The notes beneath the pieces were generated by a model that did no database searches, was not told the origin of the DNA, and worked only from the letters and a program-made list of their open reading frames with translations. Positions 1 through 14,200 of a stretch of 64,000 nt of DNA are shown one piece after another. Position 1 is the stretch's first letter. The number at the start of each line of letters is the position of its first letter. The stretch spans positions 18,292,001-18,356,000 of the forward strand of contig NC_071347.1 in the NCBI RefSeq assembly GCF_027744825.2. Reading direction: 5' to 3'. Position numbers and translations under genes: made by a program. This DNA is from Synchiropus splendidus (taxonomy: Eukaryota; Chordata; Actinopteri; Syngnathiformes; Callionymidae).

Positions 1-3000
1 ATCAGTGCGTCACTTTCTCTCCATAGTTTAACAGGTTGAGGTGTCTATTCATGTCTTTGCAGTCGAAAAAACGAACACAAAACACAGTTTTCCTGCCACA
101 ACAGAGCAGAAAATAGTTGCCTTAATCGCTTTTAAGGCACACAACCACAAAAATATCACTTTCATGCTGGATCCCCGGATCGATCAAGTGAATCGTCTGT
201 TTTGCAGGATTGCAAATAATGACATAACCACTGTGACAGGAAGTGGAATGTGAACGCCCCGGGCCTCTTTAGGGAACACGGCACGCTGACCTTGACATGA
301 GAACGCACTCATTAGCATGACAGTCAGTGAAGATCATTCCGCACGTCTTCGTCCTCTTGGGAGGTTAAAACCTGCCCTGTATTTCACCCGCACAGACGCC
401 TCATACTCATGGCTGTTGCTTCTGCCTCGGAACTGAAACACGCTCACCACGTTACTCATAGTCATTGTCAATTTGATTCACTCTGTGTTTCATGTTTGCT
501 CGAAGAAAGACACAGACTTTTGGATTTCAACAGGCAGCTGCCTTGAGGTGCAGTGGCATACTTGCACCCGTCGAATGTGGAAAGTCAACATGGCAGGTCA
601 CAGAATATCATTGAATGTCATGATTCTCAACCATAGGGCCGAGGCCTGGAAGGCCGCTAAAAGGTTTTTTGTTTTACACCTGTGGGCCGTGAGGGTCGCA
701 AGACGCTCTGCTTTAAAACATTTGCCACATATGGTGGCAGTAGTGTGTCATTATATATATATATATGACTTGACAGATGCAAATTTGTGATAGTTAACAA
801 CTACAGAGAAGTAAAAGAAGAAGTAGTAGTAAAAACTGTCGAAGCAGTGAATTTGAAAATTTAATGGCAATTTACACGTTACTTATCTTCTTTAGATTTT
901 ATTTTGAAATTTTTATTTTTGGATATTTTGACATTGTTTTATTATATTAATTTTATTCCAAATGTATTCATGATGTGCAATTTTATTAATCTTCTCAACA
1001 GTTTGCATCAAGTGTATTATTGTAAAAAAAAATTGTCCAGTAAATTTGGTGAATATGTCTTGCACTTTGCTCTGTTGCTGGTTGGACTTTTCGATGACAA
1101 ATACACTTGATATGGCCTCAGGTCACCATCCCACATCCCAGTCCGATCATGGTCCAAGAGGCCTGCAAGGCAACCAGTGGAATTTGTCATATTTTACCTC
1201 AACTATTAAACTCAAGCTCCTTGACGTCTGGACTTCTGCGACTCGCCCCTGGTTGCTCTGCCTCCGCCAAATTGTCCCGAGCATCTCCCCTCCTCCTCTC
1301 CCTTCAGTAGCTTCCGAAGGCGTCCAGACAGCCTCTGCATCTTCCACTCTCCATCAGGGAGTGTCCTCCATCCTCCAAAACAAAAATACAGATTTCTTAA
1401 CCATCATAATGTGGGAGGTAGAAATGTAGAGTCGGGGCAATTCTGATCAATTTACTCAGTTGAGAATTGTTCTTGATACTGTATTTCTCTGAAACAATGG
1501 ACAGGAGCTTCTTTTCCCACGTGCAGCAACAGCATCACATTTCCCAGCTCATTCCTGAGAGTTCAGTGAGTTCATCGACTGTAGCGTAATTGCTTCTAGA
1601 GGCGTTTCGAACGCTGAAACAATGCTATGCTCGCTGCCAATTACACAGAGAACATGACAGAATAACATGGACAGTTTGGTGGGTTGCTAGAAATAAACCT
1701 AGCAAGTGAGAGAGGCTGCAGAGTGGATGTCATCGCTGTCAAGGTGAGGGAGCAAGCAAGACACCAGCTGTCAAATAAACATCTTTAGCAGTGCAATGTC
1801 ATTGTTCTACAAACTGAGGACATTCTAATCACATATTTTTGCTCACGCGTCCGCGTCATTCGATTCTGACTGGCTCACTGCTTCCCATCGGACATGGCTC
1901 CTCTGTGGCTCGGTGCATTGGACCACTCACCGACATTATCGTACTCATAGCTCAATGGACTTGAGATGCTGCTGTTTATGTGTATAAGCATCCTGTATAA
2001 TGACGTAACTACAGCGGTGCTTCTCAATTATTTTTTTACTAAACGTGACTCTCCATGGCAGCACTCCCTCACTGTCAGTCAAAGAGGAGTCTGCCTTTTA
2101 GGATAGATCGCTAAGGAGGACCGTAAAAAATGGACAATATAAGCAGCTACTTTTTCCAGGAGTTCATGATCCAACTTCAGAACATTGCCCAGTTTGTTTC
2201 ATGAGTCAGTCTCCATGCTGGAGCCCATTTTCCAAACTAGTTTAGAAGTGATCCTCATGCATTTTTAAGCCAGGTGCACCACTGACCTTTCTACGGCACA
2301 GACAGCACCACTGCACCCGCGACTTATAGACCGCAAGATCTATTTTCCTTCTTAGATTTAGTGGGTGTGGCTAATATTCCTCTGTAGTCCAGAATTTACG
2401 GTAGATGAGATTATCCTCTATCCTGCCTGCTATAGAAGATGCAATGAAGTTTCAAGGTTAAGTGATAAAACCACAGTTCCACAGAAGTAAAAAGAATTTT
2501 TGCTGGTACAACACTTCAAATTGCAAAGTAGGGGATGTCATGAGGCGAAGGAAAGCACAACAGCAGCACTCCACTGAATGATAAAAGACGCTGTCGACTT
2601 CCAAAATTCTTTTTTATAAACCAATGTAACGTTGCAAGAGAGAGTGAGAGATTCCAATCTTTTGACTTAACCGACCCAAAAGGACTTACCGTCAGAGCGC
2701 TCTCGCAGGGCCAATCTCCAGTGAAAGATCTGATGAGCATTTCATGCAGAGGCTGGAAAACGTGAAAAAATATTTACAGCACAGAGGAAAGCTTTAAGGA
2801 CTTCAGATCTCATATCTTTAAATAAAACTTGGAGAGAAACCTTTGGAGAAGCACTGTTGAACGCAGAACTTGTGACTCGAACGCATAAAAATGAGTGGCT
2901 CCAGCTTGACCAGAGGAAGATAGCAGATATTCAGTAGGTCCAGAACAGTACTGATGAAATAAACCATGTTCTTTATTTAGTTTGCCGGGCTGCTTAGAAT

Positions 3001-4135
3001 GTCCGGTCAAGCTGAAGATCTTTGTTCCCTCCATTGCTCTCTGTCGACGGCTGAAGGACCTTTTTCCTTTGCTGATGAACATCCTCATTTTGTGTAACCT
3101 TTTTTGTAGAACCCAAACTATTCCACTGGTCCTAAATGTCATTTTTTGCCTGACATACTCGCTCTTTAATATCTTTGTTTCCATTCAGGCCTCACAAACG
3201 TCACTTTCACCTGTTGCTGACCCACTTTTCTCCCATTCCGGTCTTGCCTTCGGATTTTTTACCAGGTATCGACCCAGTCTATCTTTCACCGCGTCATCTC
3301 ATCTGATCTCTCGCAAACAGAGGTGGGTGAAGTACTTCAAAATATTTTTTCAAAAGTAAAAGTGAATACAACTGACAGGGAGCTGCACTGGTGAATGTAG
3401 GTGTCCCTGGAGCTTTTGTCACTTTTGTTCTGCACCTGTAGTGGAGCAGTACATCTCAACAACACAGCGAACAGTAAAAATGTTCACCACTGCATATGAT
3501 CACATGTAGCGACTTTTGTCTTAGAACTTCAAATGAACATCAGTGGAGCTGTGTTTAGTACATTTCTCGACTATTAATGATTATTTTAAATCGCTGTAGT
3601 GGACTTCAAGTACAGATAATATCCATAATGTGTTGTGGTAATCCACAAGATAATGTCGTCTAGTAAAGTACAGCATTAGACTTCACTGATCTCAGCAGCC
3701 GACCCCTGCAACCGACCTCATCGTCCGACACTGAACCGATCATTCTGTCCATTCTGATGCTAGTGGAGCAACACACACACACACACCTTGCATGGTTGGT
3801 TCCTGACTACATCACTTCATGTTTCTGGAGATCTGTTTGCTGGTGAGCGCCAACATGCTGAAGTCCGTGAATACAACACCGGTGTCTCCTTTGTGCTTTT
3901 GTTCCCTTTTCCCAACATGGAACAATGCAGACCAACATTCAGATTTTGAATGAATAACTCATGACAGTCATGACATTCATAACAATTTTCAGCATCAAAA
4001 TATGCACTGGAAGGTTTACAATAATAATAATAATAATAATAACTTTGAGGTCTCATCTTGTGAAGCTGAGTCAGCAGAAAAAAACAAATTTATGACTCAC
4101 ACATTAATCATTATAAGTATACAATCATTCTAAAA
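1..4135. other. Intergenic, no gene recognised
   Basis: All reading frames are short and none resembles a known protein. Visible structure is limited to a short TA run (752-766), an AC run (3771-3786), an ATA trinucleotide run (4020-4042), and a GAGGTGGGTGAAGTACTTC-like block near 3320, which resembles the start of a common teleost dispersed element. A left-hand neighbouring gene may lie outside the window. Confidence 0.6.
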
Positions 4136-5215
4136 GCTGATGCTCATAGTGAGACAAAAGGGTGTCGGCAAGGATGAAAGGGAAAGTGTCCAAAAGGGTG
4201 GTGAGGCCAGCAATGTTGTATGGTTTGGAAACAGTGGCACTGAGGAAAAGACAGGAGGCAGAGCTGGAGGTAGCAGAGATGAAGATGCTGAGCTTCTCTC
4301 TGGGAGTGAGCAGGATGGATAGGATCAGGAAGCAGTAGATCAGAGGGACAGCACATGTGCTCAGGTGTTTAGGAGACCAAGTCAGAGAGGCTAGATAGAG
4401 ATGGTTTGGACATGTACAGAGGACAGAGAGCCAGTAAATTGGTAGCAAGATGTTGAGGTTGGAACTGCCAGGCAGAAGGTGGAGAGGAAGGACAAAGAGG
4501 AGATTGATGGAGGTGGTGAAGGAGGACATGAGGTTTGTAGGTTTGAGAGAAGAGGAAGCAGAGGACAGAGTGAAATGGAGGAAGATGATCCACTGTGGCC
4601 ACCACTGAAGGGAGAAGCCAAAAGAGAATGAAGAAGAAGGAGGAGGAGGAGAGGGAGAAGGAGGTGGAGGAGAAAGAGGAAAAGGTGAAGAAGGAGGAGG
4701 AGGAGAAGAAGGAAGAGGAGGAGGAGAGGAAGGAGATGTTGAGGTTGGAACTGCCTGGCAGAAGGAGGAGAGGAAGGCCAAAGAGGAGATTTATGGAGGT
4801 GGTGAAGGAGTACATGAGGTTTGTAGGTTTGAGAGAAGAGGAAGCGGAGGACAGGAGGAGATGGAGGAAGATGATCCACTGTGGCCACCACTGAAGGGAG
4901 AACCCAAAAGAGAATGAAGAAGAAGGAGGAGGAGGAGAAGGAGAAGGAGGTGGAGGAGAAAGAGGAAAAGGTGAAGAAGGAGGAGGACGAGGAGGAGGAG
5001 GAGAAGAAGAAAGAGGAGGAGGAGAGGAAGGAGATGTTGAGGTTGGAACTGCCAGGCAGAAGGTGGAGAGGAAGGCCAAAGAGGAGATTTATGGAGGTGG
5101 TGAAGGAGGACATGAGGTTTGTAGGATTGAGAGAAGAGGAAGCAGAGGACAGGGTGAGATGGAGGAGGATGATCCACTGTGGCCACCCCTGAAGAGAGAT
5201 GCCGAAAGAAAAAGA
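4136..5215 (+). mobile_element. LINE reverse-transcriptase 3' end, tandemly triplicated
   Basis: The stretch 4160-4600 reads, with a few frame breaks and stops, as the C-terminal part of a fish non-LTR retrotransposon polyprotein: a 'RPAMLYGLETVAL' block, then 'REARWFGHVQR'-like residues, then a basic GRPKRR block and 'RFVGLREEEAEDR', ending in 'HCGH' and a stop. The piece from the GRPKRR region to the stop, with its purine-rich tail, is repeated. Matching positions are 4449, 4735 and 5033, so unit lengths are 286 and 298 bp. The second and third units are open over about 100 residues each (4595-4894 and 4881-5192). The tails (about 4630-4734 and 4917-5032) are almost pure A/G on this strand. 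This is a dead copy with no endonuclease or catalytic reverse-transcriptase core. The exact LINE clade cannot be assigned by eye. Confidence 0.85.
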
Positions 5216-8200
5216 AGAAGCATCTGATGAATAAAGTTATATTTAAAGTGCTATTATTGACTCATTCAAAGAAGAAAATGAAACTTTGCCCCTGGTGGAC
5301 AGTAAAGGGATCTCTAGTCGATGAAGCAACACCTGCTGCTCCGCATGTCAACGCCGCTACACCTTCACTGGCAGCATTTTAGAACCCAGAGCTCACTGTG
5401 ACTGACGCTGCCACCAAATGCAGTTTCTCCGCGCAACTTCTGAGCCACATGCGTATTTCTTTTCTTCTTCTTCCTGTATTTTGCCCTCAATGATGAGGAC
5501 ACCAGTGTAAATGACAGCGGCCCGGGTAACACCCTGCCTTTGAAGGCATTCAGGTGTAATTAAAGGAGAATACGTCAGCAAGAATAGAGGCGAGCGATTA
5601 CACCGTAATACGCCGATGTCAACCCGGCAATTACACTGCGCTACTGAATGGACCTCGGCTCACGTCGTCGTCTGAAGACCTAATTACTCCTATTATTTTA
5701 GAGGGAGAGCAATTTGCCTCCCTGATCTTTTGAGCGTGTTTTTAATGTTATTTTTAATTTTTAACAGCCGTCTCAATTAGCCAGACGGTGATGTCAAATG
5801 AATGCGACGGGAAACATTATTGCTCCTCTGAGCGGCTGCCAGACTCTCCGGAGTCGGTGGCTTACTGGGCGTTGCAGTCCAGTCTGCTGCTGCGGGTGTG
5901 ATCTGTTGAGGAATTTCAGCAAAGAGAGAATTGTCTTTTAGGAATAGTTATTGAACAAAGAGAGTGAGAACACAAGTTCACAGTATGACGTTGAAACTAG
6001 CATACACTTTCACTGGAAGGGAGCGATACACATAACATTGGAGATAACAAGCAAGAATGTAGCAACCACCTTGAGCATCTGTGAGACGCTCAGTCTGCAC
6101 TCAAAGTTCTGAAAAGAAGGAGGAATGTATAACATCACCAGTTACTTCACCAGTAACTTTCCATTCGTCTGAACAGTAACAATAATGTTTCCATCACAGA
6201 TGAATCGAAAGTGGCCAGTTGCAGCAGAGCCAGTCTGGTGACCATTCACTGAGAAGACAGGAACATCTCTTGCAGTCTGATTTGATGTAAATGGATTTTA
6301 TTTGGGTGAAAACTGAAGGAAAACTTCACCTCATGTCATTTTTTTAATGACATTCATTTCAAAATCCTACACCACGGACCGCAGGTTGTGTAGCTGTCAA
6401 TGAAGCTTTCAGTCAGCCTTTTCATCCAGTTTTCATCCTAGCTATCGAACAGACTTTCGTCTACTTTCCGGTCTGGTCTTTGACCTCTGGACCCCGTCAT
6501 CTTTCTCACCCTTGTCTAATATTTGGTTTCGACTGCTGTGTGGGATTGTAGACCTTTCTGGTATTCACCCCCAACACTGCATTTATTTCTCTAGCTTCAG
6601 TTTAGTAGCAATGTTGGCCATTTTGTTGGTTTTCAACTTGTTCAGAATCTTCTGTTCCAATTTTTTATATTTAATTTTCGGCACTTTCACACCAAACACA
6701 CCTTGCAACCATGTGGACAGTGCCATCATCTGCTTCTTGGTACCAGAGCTGCCTACTTCTGAGGGGACCTTGGCGTGAGACATTACGTTCCAAATCCAAA
6801 ACAACTTTATAACTTATCCAAACAGCAAAGAGACTCAACCACGAGAATACAAGTTAACATTTTATTGATTTTCAAAACTACACAAAACAGAAGGACGAAC
6901 AGGTAGAAAAACAGGACAGAGAACTGGAAACCGAACAAATCAGAAGGCACGGTGGTCATGCTTGCTGAGAACAAGTCCATAAACACAAAATACACAACAC
7001 TGTCAGACACAGTATCGTGGTGATTAAAAAAAAAAACTGGTCAAGAACTATATAATGGCATGTTTCGTTTCTCTTGTGCTTTTACTTTGTTATTTCCTGT
7101 GCTCCTGTGTTTTCCTTCTCTCTCTTCAGCTTCACAGCAGCGCAGCTGGACCCCATCCGCTGATCAAGCGCCACTGATTTCTACACCTGGGTTCCAGTCT
7201 GCGCTGCCAGATGGTTGCTTCGCGTCCTCACGGTAAACTCTCTCTCGTGCTCCTGCGATACATTTCTAAATTCTGTGCTTGCTTGATCTTCTTCCTGCCA
7301 CCTCCAAAGTTGGTTCTCTTTGCTCCATTTTCTGATTTCTTGCTCCTCTCGATTAGAATGTGAGTGAGTGCTTTGTTTAACTCACCCATTGTTTTTCCTT
7401 GTGTGTGTGTGTTTAATTCCATGGCTGTCTATGGGTCTGATATGACATATAAGTTATATAACTATATACATATAAGCAAGTGTTCAGTCCCAGGTGGTGC
7501 CATTCAAGCTCGGGTAGACATAGATGGGAGAACACAGGAAATGTAACGACTAAATAAAAGCAGACCATGACGTGCATTTAAATCGCATGGCTAATTTGTA
7601 CAAAGCAATATTAATATTCTTTTTGATTGATTTTGAAGGACCATACATTTTCTCTTGTTAAATTACAAAATATATTTCACACATAAAATGGAGGAAATAT
7701 AGGAAAGGGCCTCGCTTTGCTGAGGTCTGCTCCAGAAGGTGTGAGTACTTTGGCATAAATTGGTCTCATGTTGATTTGGAAACGTCTCTACCCCACCTGT
7801 CTTCCATCGAGAGCTCAAGGACTCTACTCTGCCTTGTCTTACCTTCCAGCCTCTTGACTGTTTCATTACGGCCTTATTATATACCACGGCTGACACTCAC
7901 CTCTAAGAGAACAGCCAAAAATGCGGCTCCAGCGAAGATGCCAGCTGGCCTTTCCCTCTTACTAAGATGACTTTGGCCCAGTTTGAGTTTCTTTATTCAT
8001 GTATTTTCACAATGCTTTTTAGCTTGATGTTGGCTCCATGGAGCCAATGAATAAAGGTTAAAAAGCAGTAGAGTTGTAGAGTTGAAGTAGAGTAGAGTTG
8101 AAGGTTTAGCAACAATCCTCCAGTCCCCAAAACTTCATTTGTTAGTGTCGTATTGCTTGCACTTCTGCAATAGAATGGGTAGGAGGTGGCAACATGTAGA

Positions 8201-11200
8201 TCAAGTAAACTAGCTTTATTTTTACAGTTCCTTCGTCCCAGAGGAGCAGTTTTGCATGACCGCAAGACACATGTGTTGGCTCCAGCTGTGACAGAGTGCT
8301 GAACCAGCGCTTGCTCTCCTGCTCTTCCCTAAAGGCTCATGCCAACTGGGATCCCGGGCTCTTTTTATTACATGAAACGTATGAAAATGATTTTCCCAGG
8401 AGGCTGCCAGTTGTGAAATTATACAATTTATACAACACAGTGCTTACGTCCACTTGTCGTTTGCTAGTCCCTGCATGGTTTTTGCCTTCACGATATGTCG
8501 CTGCACTGTTTACCACCATCACACTGGGAATCATGCTAAGTTGGTGGGTTTTGTTTTTTTTTTTGTATTTGTTTCAAAACACGACCCTCAGGGGAAAAGT
8601 TATTTCCTCAGGTCTACAAGTTACGTGCTTACAGTGTGTGAAGTTAAAGGGGCCCTATTGTTGTTTCTTTGTTGTTTTTTTTTCCTTCTTCAGTAATAGA
8701 TTCTCTTATGCCTATAGAGTAAAAATAGGTCAAAATAAAAATTGAAATGTGTAGTTTAGGTAAAGATATAAAATGGCTGCCTGATTCAGACATGGCCGAT
8801 GGACAGTGTCCATGACTTTATGGTTTCAATTGAACACAAAAACGAGATCGCCTTTACCAAACCAGTTTGTTAATGAAAAAAAAAAAATCTAAAAAATCTA
8901 AAACTAATCCATGTGTCCTGGCAAGACACTAGTTGCTGCATTTCAAGAGTTGAGTTTGAAACCGTGTCACACTGACTCAAAACGTGAACATGCTTGTCCT
9001 CATTTTTGTTGAACAACACCAAAGGCCCCGCTTTTATTATGCTACCCTCAAGGAAGTTGTCAGTCGTCCTCCACACATCACCACTGAACTTTCCCACCAC
9101 ATGCTCCTCAAACTCAGCATCTCTTGGGTGCCTCACACGGAGGTGAGAACAATAATTCCTACGAACACTTCATACATATTTAACGGAGGCTTGGCCATAT
9201 GATGTCGTTTCTGAATCCATTCGTCAGGGAGCAAGAAGAGCACTAGTGCTGATGATGAGACTTCTGGGATGTGAACCCATCCTCCTGACTCAATAACGTT
9301 CATGATGAAGTGACAGTTGGTGTACAAATTACGTTGGCCTCCAAGACGGTCCCACATCTCACATTAGTTGTCAACTTCCAGTCACACTTCTGACACCAGG
9401 CGTCTCAAACCTGTTCAGACACGGGGGTATTGGAAAAACAAGAACAGCAACATGGTGTCATGTGATGAAGCGAAGTCACACAAACAAAGAAGTGTAATCC
9501 ATGATTTTTTTACTTTCATTGTATCATATGAAAACCAGTGATGAACAACACTATTGAAACCAATAAAACATGGCACATTTCTCTGATGTCAACATTGGAC
9601 TACTTCCGTTGCACGTATGCTGGAGGTGGTGTTACCATGGACTCTATATTTATCTTTGTCCCACCAGATTTGGCTAGTGTCATGTCCATTTTTAAGAGGA
9701 GAGTGCGCCATGAGATGATGTCATCAACAAGCGTCTCTCTGCCACAAAACAAACAATGCACTCAGCTGACATTTCTTTGCTGTTTCCCATCCAGAATAGC
9801 ATCAGGTTACACCATACAGAACCTCTCCGATCATTTTCCATGCCGGTTTCAAAACAGTTCTCTGCACTCAATCTCATGTGTCATTTCAAAATACAAGCCT
9901 TAAAAAATTACGACCGTTGAAAATGGATGTGTGTATGTTTATAATGATATTTTGTTGAACCCTTTAGGTTGACCACTGTGCCGCTGGTCTAGACTGAAAC
10001 TAGAGCACCCCTGAAAGTCCCGCAGGAAGTTTGACCAAAATCCAATATGTAATTTCAAAATAAAGGCCTTTTAAATATGATCCTTATTGAATAAGTATGT
10101 CTATTTATTAAAAATAATTCATTTCCATAAGTCCATGTTTGATTGTGGTTTGAGAAAATAAGCATTTGCTCAAAATATCAAACTAGTGACTGGCTTCTCC
10201 AGAGAGTGTGCGCTGTTCACATGCCCGAAGCACAATGGGCTCCACAATCTGCCTAGAATGACAGCGGTAGAACCAGTATTGTTGTGAAGTGGTGACTTTC
10301 AGGGGACAGTTGAGGCAGATGGGGCTGTGATGTCGGAAATCCGCTTTCCTATTCAGCAATATGTCGTTGACATAATTTATTTTTATCGATACGCAGACAA
10401 ATCCTCCTCCAAGTGTGAAAACTTTTTTTCAGCCATTTTTTCTTTTTTTTCTGACATTTACTCCACTGTTTATTTTCACTATTTATGAAAATTAGACAGA
10501 ACCCCCATTATTATCCTTTGTCAAACTGTTGTCAGAGACTGAATATTTTTAGCGTCTTATATTGTTTGTGGTGAAGCGAGTAGTGACATGAAAATGCCTA
10601 GCTATTATTTTCGGGAAAATGCATCCCATTATTTATGATTGGCCCAAAAAGCAATGCAGTTATCTTTTCTTTGTACAAATAACCTGAAGTGTAGTTACAC
10701 ATTTTGCACAGTGAATGGCACACGCATGGATGAAAACAAGATAGTTGCTTCACAATAAGACTTTAAGAGGAAAAAAACACCATCAGAACTGTTCCAATTC
10801 CCCCTCTGGAAGTCGTAACTAGTTTCGCAAAGTCTCGCTGTGAAGAGTGAAACATGTTTGGTCAAAGGCTCTGCTGTCAAATACTACTTTCCACAGCTCC
10901 TCTTAGGTTTCACAAGAAACTTTTTGAGTCTGTACTTACTATTATTTTCCACAGTTAGGAACCAAGTTCTACAGCTGATCATTATTTTGAACCTTTTGGT
11001 TGTGGGCTCAAATCAGACATTGTTAACAGAAAACACGCTCCTAACCTCCAAATAAACTGTTTCAAATAACAAACGCAGCCTCACAGATGCTGCCTCTGCA
11101 AGTGATAAAAATAAACAGTGTATGAAGTCAATTGGAGAAAGAGATTCACGTATAAAACAAGTGAGAAGTCGATTAAATTCTAACATGCTGGCAGCGTAGC

Positions 11201-14200
11201 TAGCGGCGCATGATGTCATGCATGTTGATTTTTTTAAGAGTCAAAATATTAAAACAAGACGTCTGACTGCAGTTTTGGGGACACCAATGGTTCGCTGGCT
11301 TCATTTGGATTGAGCTAACACTGAATATTAGAACAGAGCACATCTGCTAAATTTAAAGAAAATTAGAAAGAAGAAACACTGGGTTTTCTTTCCATGTAAG
11401 CAAAAAAAAATTGAATAGAATTTTGTTTCCATGTACGACCATGGATTACATTGTGATTCTTATAAGGGTTCTCATAAGTCGGTCAAACACCGGCGCCATC
11501 TTGTGAGGTACCAAATGTAAATAAACACTGGTGCGCTGTGCATAGAAGTAGCGGCGATATCACAGAATAATGAGGGATTTGTCGATGTCTTTTGAGGAAG
11601 AACTGCAGCTTCATGTATACAAAAGTACCATGGAACCATGTTGTTGTGAAAAACTGTCTTTTACCATATTGTTGCTTCCTGACCACTGTTTTTGATGACA
11701 TCGCTTGCCGTTTGTTTAGGTTTGGAAAATCGCAGGTCTTCGTAGACGGTTTCAAAACCCGTTTGAAGCAAAGTTCCAGGACAAAATAATCCTGCAAAAG
11801 CAACCAAACGTAGATGGTTGCCACTTGTCGCTCATTCTTTAAACTGGCTTCATTTCTTATGATGTATCTTTTGGTTAGAAGAACAGGCTCGCTGTCACGA
11901 TCAGAACATCCAGCTAATCATGCAACGGTTCCGAATTTTCCAGAGCTTTTTCACCTGCATTCTAATGGCACCGACAGGTTCTACCTAAAGTAACGCTACA
12001 AAGGTTTGTTTCCAGTTCTTGTGATGTGCAACACGGCTCTGAATTACATTAGATACAGCATATATACACATTGTTCCTGAGGCATCTGGGTGACACTTAA
12101 AACTACTCATCCATTTCCTGTCATGGCAAAACATACCGATTCAGGATCCAAACTTTGTTACTCCCAGATGAAAAGCCCAGGAAATGTTGATGGTTTGAAG
12201 GCTGTAAATTCTTAAGGTTTCATTGTAGTGCGTTTTTTTTTCCTGAAAAAAGGCTGCAGTGGGACAGTTTCAACGGTAAAACTGGGCTTTTGTAATTTCA
12301 GAAATACACCTAAAGGAGCAACCTGTGAGGATCAAGACTCATGTCTCACTCCACCTCACGCCTTCTCAATTCACTGCTGGTGTTACACTCTAATTGGCTT
12401 TTTCTATCCTGGAACTCACTGCTTTAGGAGTAGAACAAAAGCTTAGAACAATTCAGGATACATTCTGTCTCTCAAACACATGAGATAAATGGCTCACCCA
12501 TGGAGTTGTAATGATAAAGTCCCACGTGGAACAAAGGACTTCGGACATGAGTGTGAGACCTGCTATTCTGCCCTGCTACAATCCACCCAAAAGTCACCTT
12601 CATGTGGCACTCCTGGATACCGCTCTCATTTAGGCCTCTTGCTTTCAATATTGTGCACTTTTTGCAATGGCCCGCAGGGGGCACTGATCCAAAGCTTGCT
12701 TTTGAGTTGCCTGTTTTGTTTTCCTCAACCCAGACAACTTGAAACAGCAGGATGAGAAGGTAGATTTTCAAACAGATGGATAAGGCTGATTCATATCTGT
12801 GTGATGGGAACGATTTGTGAAATCTGAATGTCAACCTTCACCATTTGAGTATCTGCTGGGTGCACTTCAAACAGGTTGATGGGGGCTTGATACTTTACCT
12901 AGAGAACAGAGAGATCCAGTAGTAGGTAACTATCAGATGGTGCTGAGCTGCATTTGTAGATGTAAAGATTGAGAAGATGGATTATGGAACATTCTGGCCA
13001 CAGCTAACCCTGCATCACGTGTCCTGACCTGGCTGGAATAAGCCACCGATGTAATGAAAACCCTTATTAATACGTGCATTTCTGAGTCTTGTTCTTAAGG
13101 GCTCGACATTTCAGTGAAATTGTTATTTTGAAAAACGGATCAATAAAGCGTTATAAGATGGAAAAGGGTCACGCACAAAGTCCTAGAGATTAATCAGTCT
13201 TCGCCAGTCCAAGAGAGCCACATACCACACTGTATTTTAGTGACGGAGATCTTCTGAGTGAGATGCATTCACAGGTCTGATGTTTATCTCCTACTTCAGG
13301 TCGCATGCTCGTGGCTCTGGCTCTCCAAAAATAAGCTGTTTAGAAGGAGAAACCCCACCAAAAAAGTGAGTCTTTTTAAAGGAGGTTAATGATGAGCCTG
13401 CATTGAAAGACGTAGCTGTTGAATAATTGAATCTGAACGTGTGTTGTGGAGCGAGCATCAAAAGACCATTTGTATAAGTTTATTATAGCACAGTACATCG
13501 CTCCTGTCTGTCGGGGAAATGGCAGAAGCTGATGTGAAACATATGGTGAGGAAGGAGCTGCCAGGGAATGAAGATATTTCTCTGGAAGTGCTTTGAATTT
13601 GAATCAGTTTAGAGACTTTTCCATTTGTTATTAGGTCTCACTGTTAAAGTTGTCTGTATTTTTTGAATTGCTTTAATGTCATCCCAACCGACTTGGTCTT
13701 TGAAAAGTTGAATTCTCTAAACAAATCTCTCTATTGACAGCGATATTTTCACAAAACTTTTAATTTCCTGTTTGCTCCAGATGGTTGATGCCCACGCATA
13801 TTTGACTCAAAAGATTCCCAAGACCTAAAGAGAGACCATTCAGCTTCCAGACTCTCCACACTTCACAACCTGAAGGAGTGAAGTGTGGATTTTGACTCCA
13901 TTAAAACCTATAAAATGGGGCTTTCAGGGTCGCACTGGAAGCAAGCGATTTGCCTGTTGCATTCTGAAGATGATATGAATGGAGGGGAAGCTTGAAAGGA
14001 TCAAAAAGAAATGTTCAATTGTCCGGGCTGTTGACTGTGAAATCTAATCCACTACCTCTATCATTTCATTTCCTAATTGTGTGTGTGTCATTGTTCAGCT
14101 CAGCTCAAGCATCAGTTGAGATGGTTCTGAATTGTCCTTTTGTTTGCCATACATTTGCAAGAAGTGTGATTTTTTTTCACTCCCACCAAAGTGGTTCGAC

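Noticed and set aside
4369..5186. Overlapping - strand ORFs of 130-240 codons rich in Ser, Pro and Leu
   Set aside because: They are the complement of the purine-rich LINE tails. Low-complexity composition removes stops; there is no domain and the frames repeat with the 286/298-base units.
9538..9903. 121-codon + strand ORF
   Set aside because: No domain or similarity recognised, and its length is within what 16 kb of intergenic DNA gives by chance.
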